From contig NZ_JH992922.1 of the NCBI RefSeq assembly GCF_000315425.1, positions 1,075,922-1,139,921 of the forward strand: a DNA stretch of 64,000 bases, written 5' to 3'. The notes beneath the pieces are model-generated. The model did not search any database and was not told where the DNA came from. It saw only the letters and a program-made list of their open reading frames with translations. Numbering within the stretch: position 1 is the first letter of the stretch; every line of letters starts with the position of its first letter. The translations under genes were made by a program, and so were the position numbers. The DNA is from Massilia timonae CCUG 45783. GTDB taxonomy: Bacteria > Pseudomonadota > Gammaproteobacteria > Burkholderiales > Burkholderiaceae_D. This document shows positions 40,249-50,075 of this stretch, one piece after another.

Positions 40249-41745
40249 CTACGGACAATTCCCCACGATGTAGTACCCCTGCGCCGTCTGCGCCAGCGTG
40301 CTGGTGAAGAAGGTGTTGTACAGTCCCATGTTCTGGTTCGAGCCGTTGGCGAGCGCATAGCCGCCGCTCGCGTGCGCGCGCCCCGCCTGGACATGGGCAT
40401 AGTTGCTGGCGCTGGACGTGGTGCAGGTGAATACCGGCGGCGGCGTGCCCGTCCCCACCTGGAAGGCGGGAAGGGCGCAGGCATTCGACGTTTGTCCGTT
40501 ATTGCCGATGGCCGTCACGCTGCCGCCGTAGCTGCCGTCCGCGCGGTTCGCATAGGCCTTGCTGAAGGCGGCGCCGCTGCCGGCCGCATCGTCGTCGACC
40601 GGCGACGGGCCGTTGAGCAGCACCCGGTAGCCGGCGATCGACCCTTCGGCGAAACTGGCGGCGCCGTTCACCGTGACCGTCGATCCCGACACGCTGGCGC
40701 TGCACGAGGCCATGACGGGCGCCGGCGCCTGCGACACCCGCAGGTTCTTGTTGAACCAGAAATCCATGATGAAGGCCGGGTAGTTCACGCGGGTCGCATT
40801 CACGTAGTTGGCGTTCTGGCCGCCCGTGCCGGCGGGCCAGGCGTGGCCGAGCCCTGTCACCGTGATCTGCGAGGTGCGCACCTTGCCGTTCGCGTCCGTG
40901 TATTCCACATTGCTGCCGCTGCCCGGCACGGTCACCGCCGCGCCTTGCGTCCAGGCGCCGCCATACACCTGGCGCATGGCGGCGGCGTCCAGCGGGCCAT
41001 AGGCTTGCGCCACCGTGTAGTCGCTGCTTCCCCAGATCACGCCCGTGACCTGGGTCGCGAAATGGTCAAGCGCGCTGCCCGCCATCGCGCGGCAGGCATT
41101 GGCCGCGGTGGTCGCCGTATAGCCGGAAGGGACGATCGAGATCTGGCCGGTGGTGACGCCCGGCGGCGGGGCGGCCGACAGGCCCAGGCCGGCGAAGATC
41201 TCGGGCGCGGTGCAGCCCAGCACCATGGCCTTGGCGCCGCCCGAGGACAGGCCGGCCACGTACACCTGTTTCGGATCGATCGCGTATTGCGGGTTGGAGA
41301 GGAAGCGGTTGATCAGGTCGAGCAGCACCGCCGTGTGGCCATAGGAACGGCTGCGGTTGGTGGCGGCCCAGTCCCAGCAGTGGGTACCATAGACGTTGCC
41401 GGTGGCGTTCGGCGCCAGGATCACCGCGCCGTACTGGTCGGCCACCGCCTTCCAGTTGTAGCCGGCGTCGCCGCTGCCGTTGATCACGTCGCCGCCCGCG
41501 GTCTGGGCGCAACCGTGCAGCACCAGCACCAGCGCGCGCTTGTTGTCCAGGCTAGGTGGCGTGGCGGGCCAGTAGTAGTAGCCGCTCAGGGCGCCGCCGT
41601 GGGTGGTATCGTTGGCCCAGACCTGGTTGGCGCTCCAGGCGCCGGGGCCGGCCTGGACCGGGGTCTGGGCGAAGGCAGGGGGCAACGGCGCACACAGCGC
41701 CAGGCAGATCGCGGCTTGCGCCGCTCGTCGGTGGAAGGGCAGCAT
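40249..41745 (-). CDS. Extracellular PHB-depolymerase-like esterase
   Basis: A 498-aa secreted hydrolase with an N-terminal signal peptide (residues 1-27, AFA-Q). The lipase box GLSSG (165-169, S167) and oxyanion motif LHGCAQ (77-81) fit the esterase-PHB/feruloyl-esterase family; GLGHAWP carries the probable His. The C-terminal region contains short Ig-like repeats and a terminal module (FTCTTSSAS...HASGGYALANGSNQN) that resembles a polymer-binding domain. It may degrade polyhydroxybutyrate or an aromatic ester. I use the ATG at 41745; the frame extends to 41880. It converges with tatC. Confidence 0.8.
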   Translation of the reverse strand: MLPFHRRAAQAAICLALCAPLPPAFAQTPVQAGPGAWSANQVWANDTTHGGALSGYYYWPATPPSLDNKRALVLVLHGCAQTAGGDVINGSGDAGYNWKAVADQYGAVILAPNATGNVYGTHCWDWAATNRSRSYGHTAVLLDLINRFLSNPQYAIDPKQVYVAGLSSGGAKAMVLGCTAPEIFAGLGLSAAPPPGVTTGQISIVPSGYTATTAANACRAMAGSALDHFATQVTGVIWGSSDYTVAQAYGPLDAAAMRQVYGGAWTQGAAVTVPGSGSNVEYTDANGKVRTSQITVTGLGHAWPAGTGGQNANYVNATRVNYPAFIMDFWFNKNLRVSQAPAPVMASCSASVSGSTVTVNGAASFAEGSIAGYRVLLNGPSPVDDDAAGSGAAFSKAYANRADGSYGGSVTAIGNNGQTSNACALPAFQVGTGTPPPVFTCTTSSASNYAHVQAGRAHASGGYALANGSNQNMGLYNTFFTSTLAQTAQGYYIVGNCP

Positions 41746-41890
41746 GCGGAGTCTCCGAATATGGTTGTCGTGGGCTTGCCGGTGTCGGCCTGCCACATTC
41801 ATCATAGTTCGGGAGACGGGGCGCACAAGCGGGCGTGCGAGCACGCCGCTTGTGCGTTTTTGCACGGCCTGGACAGCCATGCGGACGGGG

Positions 41891-43777
41891 TTACTGCATC
41901 AACTCCGAGATCATCTTGACCGGCGCATTGCCGTAGCTGAGGAACTGGTCGTGGAATTCCTTCAGCTTGAAGCGCTCGCCCAGCTGCTGCTTGCGGCGTT
42001 CGCGCAGTTCCATGATCTGGTGGTAGCCGCTGAAGTAGCTGGTCAGCTGCACCGAGGTCAGGGTCACGCGGCGCCATTTTTCGTCGGCTTCCTGGCGCGT
42101 CTGGAAGGCCTGGCGCGTGAGCAGGTCGATCGCCGCCTCTTGCCCCATGCCGTTCACGTGCACGCTGTAGTCGAGGATGGTGTTGGTCACGCTGCGCAGG
42201 TTCCATTTCGAGTACATCAGCCACATCTCGGGCGCGTTGTCGCCGTAGCCCGATTCGAGCATCATGCGCTCGCCATACACGGCCCAGCCTTCGACCATGG
42301 CGCCATTGCCGAACAGCGACTTGATCAGGGAAGGCGAGCGGTTGGCGTGCACCAGTTGCGCATAGTGGCCGGGGATCGCCTCGTGGATGTTCAGGATCTG
42401 CAGGATCCACTCGTTGTACTCGCGCAGGCTGCTCTCGGCCTGTTCCGGGGTGAGGTTGTCCATCGGCGTGACGTTGTAATACGTCTTGTCCTTCGAGCGG
42501 TAAGGGCCCGGCGCGTCGATGCTGGCGCCGGCCACGCCGCGCTGGTACATCGGGGTCTCTCGCACCTCGAGCGGCTTGCTCGGGTCCAGCGTCAACAGGT
42601 CATGCTTGATCACCCAGTCCTGCAGCAGCGGGATCTGGCGCCGGATCTCGGCGAAGAAGTTCTCGCGTGCGACGTGGCGGCTCGATAACTTGTCGATCAT
42701 CATGCCGATCTTCTGGAAGCGGTCCTGCGGCTTGGCGACGCCCGCCATATAGCGCGGCCACAGCTCGTCCGAGATGCGGTCCATGTTCGACAGCAGTTCC
42801 TCGCGCGTGACCAGGGCCTTGCGGAAGGTCTCTTCGGCGCTGGAGGACGACTGGATGTCGAGCGCGAACTTCTGCTCGTACAGCGCCTTGCCGGCGCGGA
42901 AAGGACGCGCCTTGCCGTTGGCCGCCTGGCGCTGCTCGACACCGTTCAAAAAGTCGACGTAACCCAGCACCGCGCTGCCGGCGTTGGCGATGCGCTGGGC
43001 AAAGATCGCCTTCTCTTGCGGCGTCAGGATCGATTCCTCGGCCGCCTTGCCCAGGTCGGCCAGCACGGCCAGCGTGCCCGGCGCCTGGCCGATCGCGAGC
43101 TGGGTGTGCTCGCGCGTCGGGTTGGTAATGGAAGCCTGCGCCGCCGCGTAATAGTCCGGCACGTCGGCCAGGCGCTTGAGGATGGTGCGCAGGCGCTGCG
43201 GCTTGGCCGCGTAGTCGGTGTTCAGGATCAGGTCGAGCGGCGCGGCGACGTTGTACTGCGATGGGTTCCACTCGTGTTCGCGCCAGGTGGTGAGGCGCCA
43301 GCGGTCCTTCTCCAGCTTGTTGACCAGGAGGGCCAGGTCGGTGCGGTAGCGCGGCGACAGCTGCCTGGGATCGAGCTTGCCGAATTTTTCCAGCCACTCG
43401 TTGGCGAAGGCGAGCTGTTTCGCGCGCGTGTCGGCGTTCGGGATGGTGAGATTCGCTGCGTGGTCGAACTTGCCGACGTAGATGCCGCCCTCGGGATCCA
43501 TGCGCCACAGGGCGGTCAGGTATTGCATGCTCAGGGTCGACATGCGGCGGTCGACGCGCGTTTCCGCGGCGTTGGCGCCGGCCGCCCCCGCGGCTGCGGC
43601 GCCGGCGCCGACGGCAGCGGCGCCGACCAGGGCCTTCTTGCCCTTGCTGGAAGTCTTCTTCTTGACGACCTTCGAGGATTTCGCCTTGCCCTTGGCTGGC
43701 TTGGAGGTGGCGGCGACGGCCGGCGTCAGTGCGAAACACGCCAGCAAGGCCGCCAGCGCGATTTTCGTTTTCATCAT
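41891..43777 (-). CDS. DUF885 family protein (putative metallopeptidase)
   Basis: A 628-aa exported protein: signal peptide 1-23, then a Lys/Ser-rich and Ala/Gly-rich linker (residues 24-75), then the DUF885 domain. The signature HEAIPGH starts at H465, and the second cluster follows in EGWAVYGERMMLESGYG. The family is thought to be thermolysin-like peptidases. Start 43777 or 43774 (two adjacent ATGs). It is a single gene between the esterase and the SNF2 helicase. Confidence 0.88.
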   Translation of the reverse strand: MMKTKIALAALLACFALTPAVAATSKPAKGKAKSSKVVKKKTSSKGKKALVGAAAVGAGAAAAGAAGANAAETRVDRRMSTLSMQYLTALWRMDPEGGIYVGKFDHAANLTIPNADTRAKQLAFANEWLEKFGKLDPRQLSPRYRTDLALLVNKLEKDRWRLTTWREHEWNPSQYNVAAPLDLILNTDYAAKPQRLRTILKRLADVPDYYAAAQASITNPTREHTQLAIGQAPGTLAVLADLGKAAEESILTPQEKAIFAQRIANAGSAVLGYVDFLNGVEQRQAANGKARPFRAGKALYEQKFALDIQSSSSAEETFRKALVTREELLSNMDRISDELWPRYMAGVAKPQDRFQKIGMMIDKLSSRHVARENFFAEIRRQIPLLQDWVIKHDLLTLDPSKPLEVRETPMYQRGVAGASIDAPGPYRSKDKTYYNVTPMDNLTPEQAESSLREYNEWILQILNIHEAIPGHYAQLVHANRSPSLIKSLFGNGAMVEGWAVYGERMMLESGYGDNAPEMWLMYSKWNLRSVTNTILDYSVHVNGMGQEAAIDLLTRQAFQTRQEADEKWRRVTLTSVQLTSYFSGYHQIMELRERRKQQLGERFKLKEFHDQFLSYGNAPVKMISELMQ

Positions 43778-43915
43778 CGTATTCAGCCCTGTAACTAAGG
43801 AGATGTCTTGCTCGCGGGAGGCGCGAAGGCGTGCAGATTAGCACTAATTGCATCATTTGCGGGCAGCTGAAACATTCCGACACGCATGAATACCAATATT
43901 GACGAATCGATAAAA

Positions 43916-46900
43916 TCAGCGCCCGAGTCCCGCCTTGAGCATCTCCAGCATATCCCCCGGCGACATGCGCGCCGCCATCTCGGTCCCTTCCAGCAGGCTG
44001 TCGGCCAGGTCGCGCTTGTGGCGGTGCAGGTCGACGATGCCTTCCTCGATCGTGCCGCGCGCGACCAGGCGGTAGATGGTCACCGGCCGCTGCTGGCCCA
44101 TGCGGTGGGCGCGATCGGACGCCTGGTCCTCGACCGCCGGGTTCCACCACGGGTCCATGTGGATCACGTAGTCGGCCGCCGTCAGGTTGATGCCGACGCC
44201 GCCCGCCTTCAGGCTGATGAGGAACAGGTCGCCCTCGCCGGCCTGGAAGGCGTCCACGCGGCGCTTGCGTTCCTGGATCGGGGTCGATCCGTCCAGGTAC
44301 TGGTAGGCGACGCCCTGGGCGTCGAGATACTGGCGGATCAGGGTCAGGTGGTCGACGAACTGGCTGAACACCAGCACCTTGTGCCGGTTCTCGAGCAGGT
44401 CGGTCGTCAGGCGCGCGAAGGTCGCCAGCTTGCTGCTGGCGACGCCGGCGCCGGGCGCCACCAGCTCGGGATTGCAGCAGGCGCGGCGCAGCCGCATCAT
44501 CTCGGCCAGGATCTCGATCGCCTTCTGGCCCTCGGGCGCCTCGAGCGCGGCCAGCTTGTCGAGGGCCTGGCGCCGCAGCGATTCATAGAGCGCATTCTCT
44601 TCGGCGCTCAATTCCACCGGGACCACGATCTCGGTGCGCGGCGGCAGCTCGGACAGCACCTGCGCCTTGGTGCGGCGCAGGATGAAGGGCGCGGTCAGGC
44701 GCTTCAAACGTGCGTGCGCGCCGGCCTCGGCGCGTTTGTCCTGGGCTTTCTCGATCGGGCCGGCAAAGCGCAGCTGGAACTGGTCGGCGCTGCCCAGCAA
44801 GCCCGGATTGATGAAGCGGAACAGGTTCCACAATTCTCCCAGGTGGTTTTCCAGCGGCGTGCCGGTGGCCGCCATGCGGAAGTCCCCCTGCAGCGCCATC
44901 ACCGCCTGCGAGCGCTTGGTGTGCATGTTCTTGATCGCCTGGGCCTCGTCGAGCACGATGCTGTGCCAGCGCCGGCCCTTGAAGCGCGCCGCTTCCAGCT
45001 GCAGCAGGCCGTAGCTGACCACGACCACGTCGAACGGCCCGGCGTCGTCGACCGTGGCGGCGCGTTCGCCGGGACCGAACAGCTTCAGGTTCAGGGTCGG
45101 CGCGAAGCGCGCCGCCTCGTCGATCCAGTTCAGGCACACCGAGGTCGGCGCCACCACCAGCGCCGGGCCGTCCTTGGCGCGCGTGAGCAGCAGCGCCAGC
45201 GCCTGCAAGGTCTTGCCCAGGCCCATGTCGTCGGCCAGGCAGGCGCCCACGCCCCAGTGGGCCAGGCGCGCCAGCCACTGGAAGCCTTCGACCTGATAAT
45301 CGCGCAGCTCGGCCTGCAGGGTGGACGGCAGCTCGGGCAGATACGCCGCATTGTCGGCCATGCGTTTCAGGTGCCCCTGCCAGGCCTTGTCGGCGTCGAC
45401 GTGGCCGGCGTCGCGCGCCAGTTCGTCCAGTGCGAAGCTGGCCAGCGCATGGGTGCGGATGCCGTCGCCGTGCAGTTCGCCATACGCCCCCAGCTCCGTC
45501 AGGCGCCGGTGCAGCTCGTCGGACAGGGCCAGGTATTCGTTCTCGCCCAGGGCCACGAAGCGGCTGCCGCTCTCCTGGATCTTTTCCAGCAGGGTGCGCA
45601 GGTTCATCACGCGCCCTTCGTCGATGACGACGTCGCCGCTGGCCGCGAACCAGTCGCGCTCGCGCCGGATCTGCACCCGCACCGACTTCGTCGTGGCCTT
45701 CTTCGTGACCCTGAATTTTTCGCCCTCGGGCCAGGCGACCACGATGGCGTCGCCATCCAGCGCGCGCAGCTGGTCGACCAGCTCCAATGCCAGCAGCGGC
45801 TGGCCGAGCAGCCATTCGCCGTGGTCCGGCTCCGCGTGTTCGAGGGCCTGGCATTTGCCGATCAGCTGGCGCTCGGCTTCGCGCTCGGCGTTCAAGTCGC
45901 GCCGCGCTTCGGTGCGGATGCCCTCGACGTCGGCGATCACATTGGCCGCGCCTTCCCCAGGGCCGTAATAGGCGCCGTCCGGCAGGGGGCGCACCAGCAG
46001 CTGCATGCGCATGCCCTGCTGGTAGGGACGCAGCAGCACGTGCAGGCGCGGGTCGGCCGGCACGGTCTCGATATCGCTGCTGCTGGCGCCGATGTCCGAT
46101 TGCACGGTGACGATCGACGACACCGCCCCGATCGCGCGCAGCACGCGGCGCTCGGCCGCCATCGGCACCGTCAAGCCTGCGCCGACGATGGCGGCGATGC
46201 GTCGGTGCTCGTCCCTGACGTGCACCAGGCGCAGGCGGGTCGGCGTCTCGCGCGTGACCACGACCTCGCCGTCGCCGTCTTCCACCGGCGGATGCAGCAC
46301 GATCGACACCATCTCGCCCTGTTTCTTGACCAGCAGTTCCGGCTCGCCCGGCAGCAGCTCGACCCGGGTGCCGGGCGAATCCATCCAGAACAGCAGCGGA
46401 TGGCCGACCAGGGCGGCCAGCGCCTTGTGCACCTCGAGCTCGAAACGGATGCCGCTGCCGGCGTAGTAGCGGCGGCCGGCGATCGCGTTCACCGCCTGCA
46501 GGTCTTGCGCGGTGAGGAAGTCGAGCGCGGCGCCTTCCTCGGCCAGGCGTTTCAGGCCCATGGCGCGGCCGCGGCTCCAGCCGCCTTGCGCGTCGCGCTT
46601 CTGCTCGCGCGGCTCCAGCTCCTGCACCCCCAGGTGCGGGTCGTAGCGGATCAGCCAGACCAGGCGCGACTCGCGGACGTTTTCCACGTTCGCCGCCGGC
46701 TGCAGGTTGATCAGGGCGTTCAGCTGGCGTTCCCACGGTTCCTCGCGCGCGAACCAGCCGGTCATGTCGGGCAAGCGGTGCCTGCGTCGCAGTTCACTGG
46801 CGCGCGCTTCGTGGGCCAGGTGGCCGGCCTGGCCCATCTGCGCCAGCACGCCGGCCAGCTGGGCCGACCACAGGTCGAAGCCGGCCGCCTCGGATTGCAG

Positions 46901-48055
46901 CAGCATGTCTTCCAGCCGTGCGCGCTGGTCGTTCAATGCGGGCAGGGCCAGCCAGTGATGGATCAGGGCGCGGAACACGGTCGGTTCCAGCGACAGCTCC
47001 CAGCTGCGCGTGCCGAACAGCGCGGCGTCGACGGTGCCGCGCTGGATCTCGTGCAGCATGCCGAGCTGGAACCAGACCGCGTTGTCGGGCCGCTGCACCG
47101 CGCGCGTCTCGATCTCGAGCCAGGCATCGGCCAGCTTGCGGTAAGCCGGATCGCTGCTGCGCAGCAGGGCGGCCATCGCGATGTGCGCGCAGTGGCCGTC
47201 GAACACGGCCTTGCGCTTGCCGGTTTCGCGGCGCAGCTGCTTGATCGACGCATCGATGCCGGCCAGGCCTGTATCCGTGTCGTCGCGCAGCACCTGCACC
47301 ACGCTGCGCAGGAACAGGCCGGGCGAATCGCCCGTCTCGTTCACCAGCGACAAGGCGTCATCCAGACGCCCGCACAGGATGTAGTGCTCGCCCAGCGAGC
47401 GGCGCAGCGGGCTTTCCGGGCTGCTGCGCGCCACCAGTCGCTCGGCGTACTCGCGTACCGCTGGCGCAAGCTGGGGTTCGCTGCGCGCATGCATGACCAG
47501 GATGTGCAGGATGCCTTCGCGCAGGCGCGGGTGGATGCGCTCCATCATGCCTGGCGCGAACGGGCGCGCGCAGACGTCGACCAGCGGATGCAGGTAGCTC
47601 GCCTCGTGGCAGCGCTGGCAGGCGTCCAGCAAGGGGGAAACGACGTCGTGTTCCTGTCCGGTCAGCAGGGCGATGCGCAGCAGGGCCAGGCCCTGGCGGT
47701 AGCTGCGCAGCATCAGGTTGCCCTGCCAGTCGCGGCGCACGGTCGAGACCTGGCCATAGGCGGCGGCCACGCTGTCGAACAGGCCATCGTCGAGGGCCGC
47801 GTCCAGCACCGGCCAGGACAGCTCGGGCGCGATGGCGGCGCCGCGCTCGCCCATCTCGACCACCAGCTTGCGCTCGCGCAGGCGCGCCAGTTCATCGACC
47901 CATTGCGCGATCGGCAGCGCCACGCCCAGCGCCCGCATATGCTCCAGGATGCGCTGGCGGCCCATCGGTTCGCCCGCGATCGCCAGCACGACCAGCAGCG
48001 CCCGTTCTTCCGCCGTGCAGGCGGCCAGGCGCGCGTTCACATCGTCAGTCGTCAT
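43916..48055 (-). CDS. Very large SNF2-family helicase (1379 aa)
   Basis: A DNA translocase of the SNF2/Swi2 type. The C-terminal third has Walker A DMGLGKT at 943-949, the DEAQ box (VLDEAQAIKN), TGTPLENHLGELWNLF, and the second RecA motifs VFSQFVDHLTLI, LKAGGVGINLTAADYVIHMDPWW and DRAHRMGQQRPVTIYRLVARGTIEE. The first about 900 residues are a large unknown N-terminal part, rich in helical repeats. Its stop is at 43916. Its start overlaps the S9 peptidase stop by 4 bp, so the two are translationally coupled. No nuclease partner is adjacent. Confidence 0.88.
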   Translation of the reverse strand: MTTDDVNARLAACTAEERALLVVLAIAGEPMGRQRILEHMRALGVALPIAQWVDELARLRERKLVVEMGERGAAIAPELSWPVLDAALDDGLFDSVAAAYGQVSTVRRDWQGNLMLRSYRQGLALLRIALLTGQEHDVVSPLLDACQRCHEASYLHPLVDVCARPFAPGMMERIHPRLREGILHILVMHARSEPQLAPAVREYAERLVARSSPESPLRRSLGEHYILCGRLDDALSLVNETGDSPGLFLRSVVQVLRDDTDTGLAGIDASIKQLRRETGKRKAVFDGHCAHIAMAALLRSSDPAYRKLADAWLEIETRAVQRPDNAVWFQLGMLHEIQRGTVDAALFGTRSWELSLEPTVFRALIHHWLALPALNDQRARLEDMLLQSEAAGFDLWSAQLAGVLAQMGQAGHLAHEARASELRRRHRLPDMTGWFAREEPWERQLNALINLQPAANVENVRESRLVWLIRYDPHLGVQELEPREQKRDAQGGWSRGRAMGLKRLAEEGAALDFLTAQDLQAVNAIAGRRYYAGSGIRFELEVHKALAALVGHPLLFWMDSPGTRVELLPGEPELLVKKQGEMVSIVLHPPVEDGDGEVVVTRETPTRLRLVHVRDEHRRIAAIVGAGLTVPMAAERRVLRAIGAVSSIVTVQSDIGASSSDIETVPADPRLHVLLRPYQQGMRMQLLVRPLPDGAYYGPGEGAANVIADVEGIRTEARRDLNAEREAERQLIGKCQALEHAEPDHGEWLLGQPLLALELVDQLRALDGDAIVVAWPEGEKFRVTKKATTKSVRVQIRRERDWFAASGDVVIDEGRVMNLRTLLEKIQESGSRFVALGENEYLALSDELHRRLTELGAYGELHGDGIRTHALASFALDELARDAGHVDADKAWQGHLKRMADNAAYLPELPSTLQAELRDYQVEGFQWLARLAHWGVGACLADDMGLGKTLQALALLLTRAKDGPALVVAPTSVCLNWIDEAARFAPTLNLKLFGPGERAATVDDAGPFDVVVVSYGLLQLEAARFKGRRWHSIVLDEAQAIKNMHTKRSQAVMALQGDFRMAATGTPLENHLGELWNLFRFINPGLLGSADQFQLRFAGPIEKAQDKRAEAGAHARLKRLTAPFILRRTKAQVLSELPPRTEIVVPVELSAEENALYESLRRQALDKLAALEAPEGQKAIEILAEMMRLRRACCNPELVAPGAGVASSKLATFARLTTDLLENRHKVLVFSQFVDHLTLIRQYLDAQGVAYQYLDGSTPIQERKRRVDAFQAGEGDLFLISLKAGGVGINLTAADYVIHMDPWWNPAVEDQASDRAHRMGQQRPVTIYRLVARGTIEEGIVDLHRHKRDLADSLLEGTEMAARMSPGDMLEMLKAGLGR

Positions 48056-49983
48056 GCGAGGTTGTCGATCTCCACCGCCGGCAGGCCGTCCGGCACCGGG
48101 ATGCCGAACACGCGCAGATAGAAGTACAACTCCGCTTCCAGCGTGCGCACCACGCTGTCCGCCTTGCGGAAGCCATGGCCTTCGCCTTCGAGCGTCAGGT
48201 AGGCCACCGGCAGCTTGCGCGCGCGCAGCGCCTCGACCACGCTCTCGGACTGCTGCGGCGGCACCACCTTGTCGTCCAGGCCCTGGAAGAAGATCATCGG
48301 CCGCCGCAGTTTATCGGTATGGTGGATTGGCGAGCGCTCGCGGTACACCGCCGCGGCGGTTTCCGGCGGCGCGATCAGGTACTGGTTGTAGTGCGACTCG
48401 AACTTGTGCGAGTCGGCGTCCAGGCCGGCCAGGTCGGACACGCCGTAGTAGCTGGCGCCGGCCTTGAAGACGTCGTGGAAGCCGAGCGCCGACAGCACGG
48501 TCAGGCCGCCGGCGCTGCTGCCGCGGATCAAGAGGCGTTCGGGATCGACGATGCCCTGCGCCGCCAGGTGGCGCGCGCCGGCCACGCAATCCTCGACGTC
48601 GACCACGCCCCATTGATGCTTGAGCAGGTTGCGGTAGGCGCGCCCGAAGCCGGTGCTGCCGCCATAGTTCACGTCGAGCACGGCGAAGCCGCGGCTGGTC
48701 CAGTATTGGGTGGACAGCTTCAGGGTGCTGGCCGCCATGCCGGTCGGGCCGCCGTGGCCGATCACGATCAGCGGCGGCAGTTCGCGCGCCGGGGGCGCAT
48801 GGTCGGCATTGGTCGGCGCATAGTAGAAGGCGTGGGCGGTGCGACCATTCTCACTCGGATAATCGATCGCCAGCGGCACCGACAGGTAGCCGGTGGCCGG
48901 CAGTTGCGGGATCGAATGCGCCAGCACCTCGCTGCTGTTGTTGGCCAGGTCGATCCGCGCCAGTTCCGGCGCGATGGTCGGCGCGCCGCCCAGCACGGCC
49001 ACGACGTCGCCCTGCACCCGCAGCTCGCGGATCTCTTCATACGGCGACTCCAGCGGCAGCAGCTTGCCGCCCGACAGGCGCGCCAGATAGCTGACGCCTT
49101 GTTCGACGTAGGCGCACACGATCTCGTCCTCGGAACGGAAGCCGTACAGCGAACCGCCGAAGCTCCAGTGCGGGCCGCCGAATTCAGCCGCGCGCGGGCA
49201 CAGCGCGTGCACGACGCCGTGGTCGTAGCGGTACAGGTTCCACCAGCCGCTGCGGTCCGACACGAAGTGCAGCACGCCGCCGGGCGACCACTCGGGCTGG
49301 CAGATCGATTCGTCAAGGCCGCCCGCGACCAGGCGGCCGTTCACCAGCGTCCCATCGGCGGCCACGTCGGCCAGCCACAGTTCCGTGCCTTCCCACGGCA
49401 TGCGCGGATGGTCCCAGCACAGCCAGGCCAGCTGGCGGCCATCGGGCGACAGGCGCGGCGCCGCATAGAAGTCGTTGCCGTCCACGAGCACGGTCTCGAC
49501 GCCGTCGAAGCCGACCGCGGCCAGCGTATTGACGGGGTGGGCGGCGCCGGCCGAATGATCCTCGCGCACGGCGACCAGGCGTTGGCGTGCGCCGTCGAGC
49601 ACGAAGTCGGCGAAGCGGTGGCCCGTGCCCTCGGCGCTCACGGCGACCGGCTGTCCGCCGATCTCGACCCGGTACAGGCGGTTGTCCACATGGTGCGAGA
49701 ACCAGGCCACGCCGCCCGCCAGCAGGCAGGCGCCGCCGCCGTACTCATGGACGCGGCTGCGCACATTGAAGGGCGCGGGCGTCAGCTCGCGCGTGCCGGC
49801 GGCGTCGTGCAGCATGAGCGTCGTGCGTCCGCCTTCGCTGGCGCGGCCCTCGAGCCAACCCAGGCGCGGGCCGTCGAGCATCGTTTGGGACAGCGGCACC
49901 GCGCCGGCCGCGACCACCGCGGCGCTGATCGGGGAGGGCCAGGCGCCGCAAGGCAAAGGATGTTTGCTGGTGGCAATCGTCAT
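48052..49983 (-). CDS. S9-family serine peptidase (prolyl-oligopeptidase-like)
   Basis: A 643-aa cytoplasmic peptidase: no signal peptide, a seven-bladed beta-propeller-like N-terminal half (residues about 30-370) and a C-terminal alpha/beta-hydrolase. Catalytic serine S490 is in GSSAGG; the catalytic His is in EGEGHGFRK and the Asp in FQGLDDKVVP. It probably cleaves short peptides. I use the start at 49983; upstream frame overlaps hemE promoter. It is divergent from hemE and precedes the SNF2 helicase with a 4-bp overlap. Confidence 0.88.
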   Translation of the reverse strand: MTIATSKHPLPCGAWPSPISAAVVAAGAVPLSQTMLDGPRLGWLEGRASEGGRTTLMLHDAAGTRELTPAPFNVRSRVHEYGGGACLLAGGVAWFSHHVDNRLYRVEIGGQPVAVSAEGTGHRFADFVLDGARQRLVAVREDHSAGAAHPVNTLAAVGFDGVETVLVDGNDFYAAPRLSPDGRQLAWLCWDHPRMPWEGTELWLADVAADGTLVNGRLVAGGLDESICQPEWSPGGVLHFVSDRSGWWNLYRYDHGVVHALCPRAAEFGGPHWSFGGSLYGFRSEDEIVCAYVEQGVSYLARLSGGKLLPLESPYEEIRELRVQGDVVAVLGGAPTIAPELARIDLANNSSEVLAHSIPQLPATGYLSVPLAIDYPSENGRTAHAFYYAPTNADHAPPARELPPLIVIGHGGPTGMAASTLKLSTQYWTSRGFAVLDVNYGGSTGFGRAYRNLLKHQWGVVDVEDCVAGARHLAAQGIVDPERLLIRGSSAGGLTVLSALGFHDVFKAGASYYGVSDLAGLDADSHKFESHYNQYLIAPPETAAAVYRERSPIHHTDKLRRPMIFFQGLDDKVVPPQQSESVVEALRARKLPVAYLTLEGEGHGFRKADSVVRTLEAELYFYLRVFGIPVPDGLPAVEIDNLA

Positions 49984-50075
49984 GATCCGGACTCTTTCCT
50001 TGGTGGGGGCGCCTATTATAGTGTTCGCCCAAGAATGCGATAATAGCCGTTTCCTTACCAACGCCATTGTCAGCC

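Noticed and set aside
43886..48121. Long plus-strand open frame opposite the SNF2 helicase
   Set aside because: Shadow of the minus-strand helicase, which has all motifs in order.
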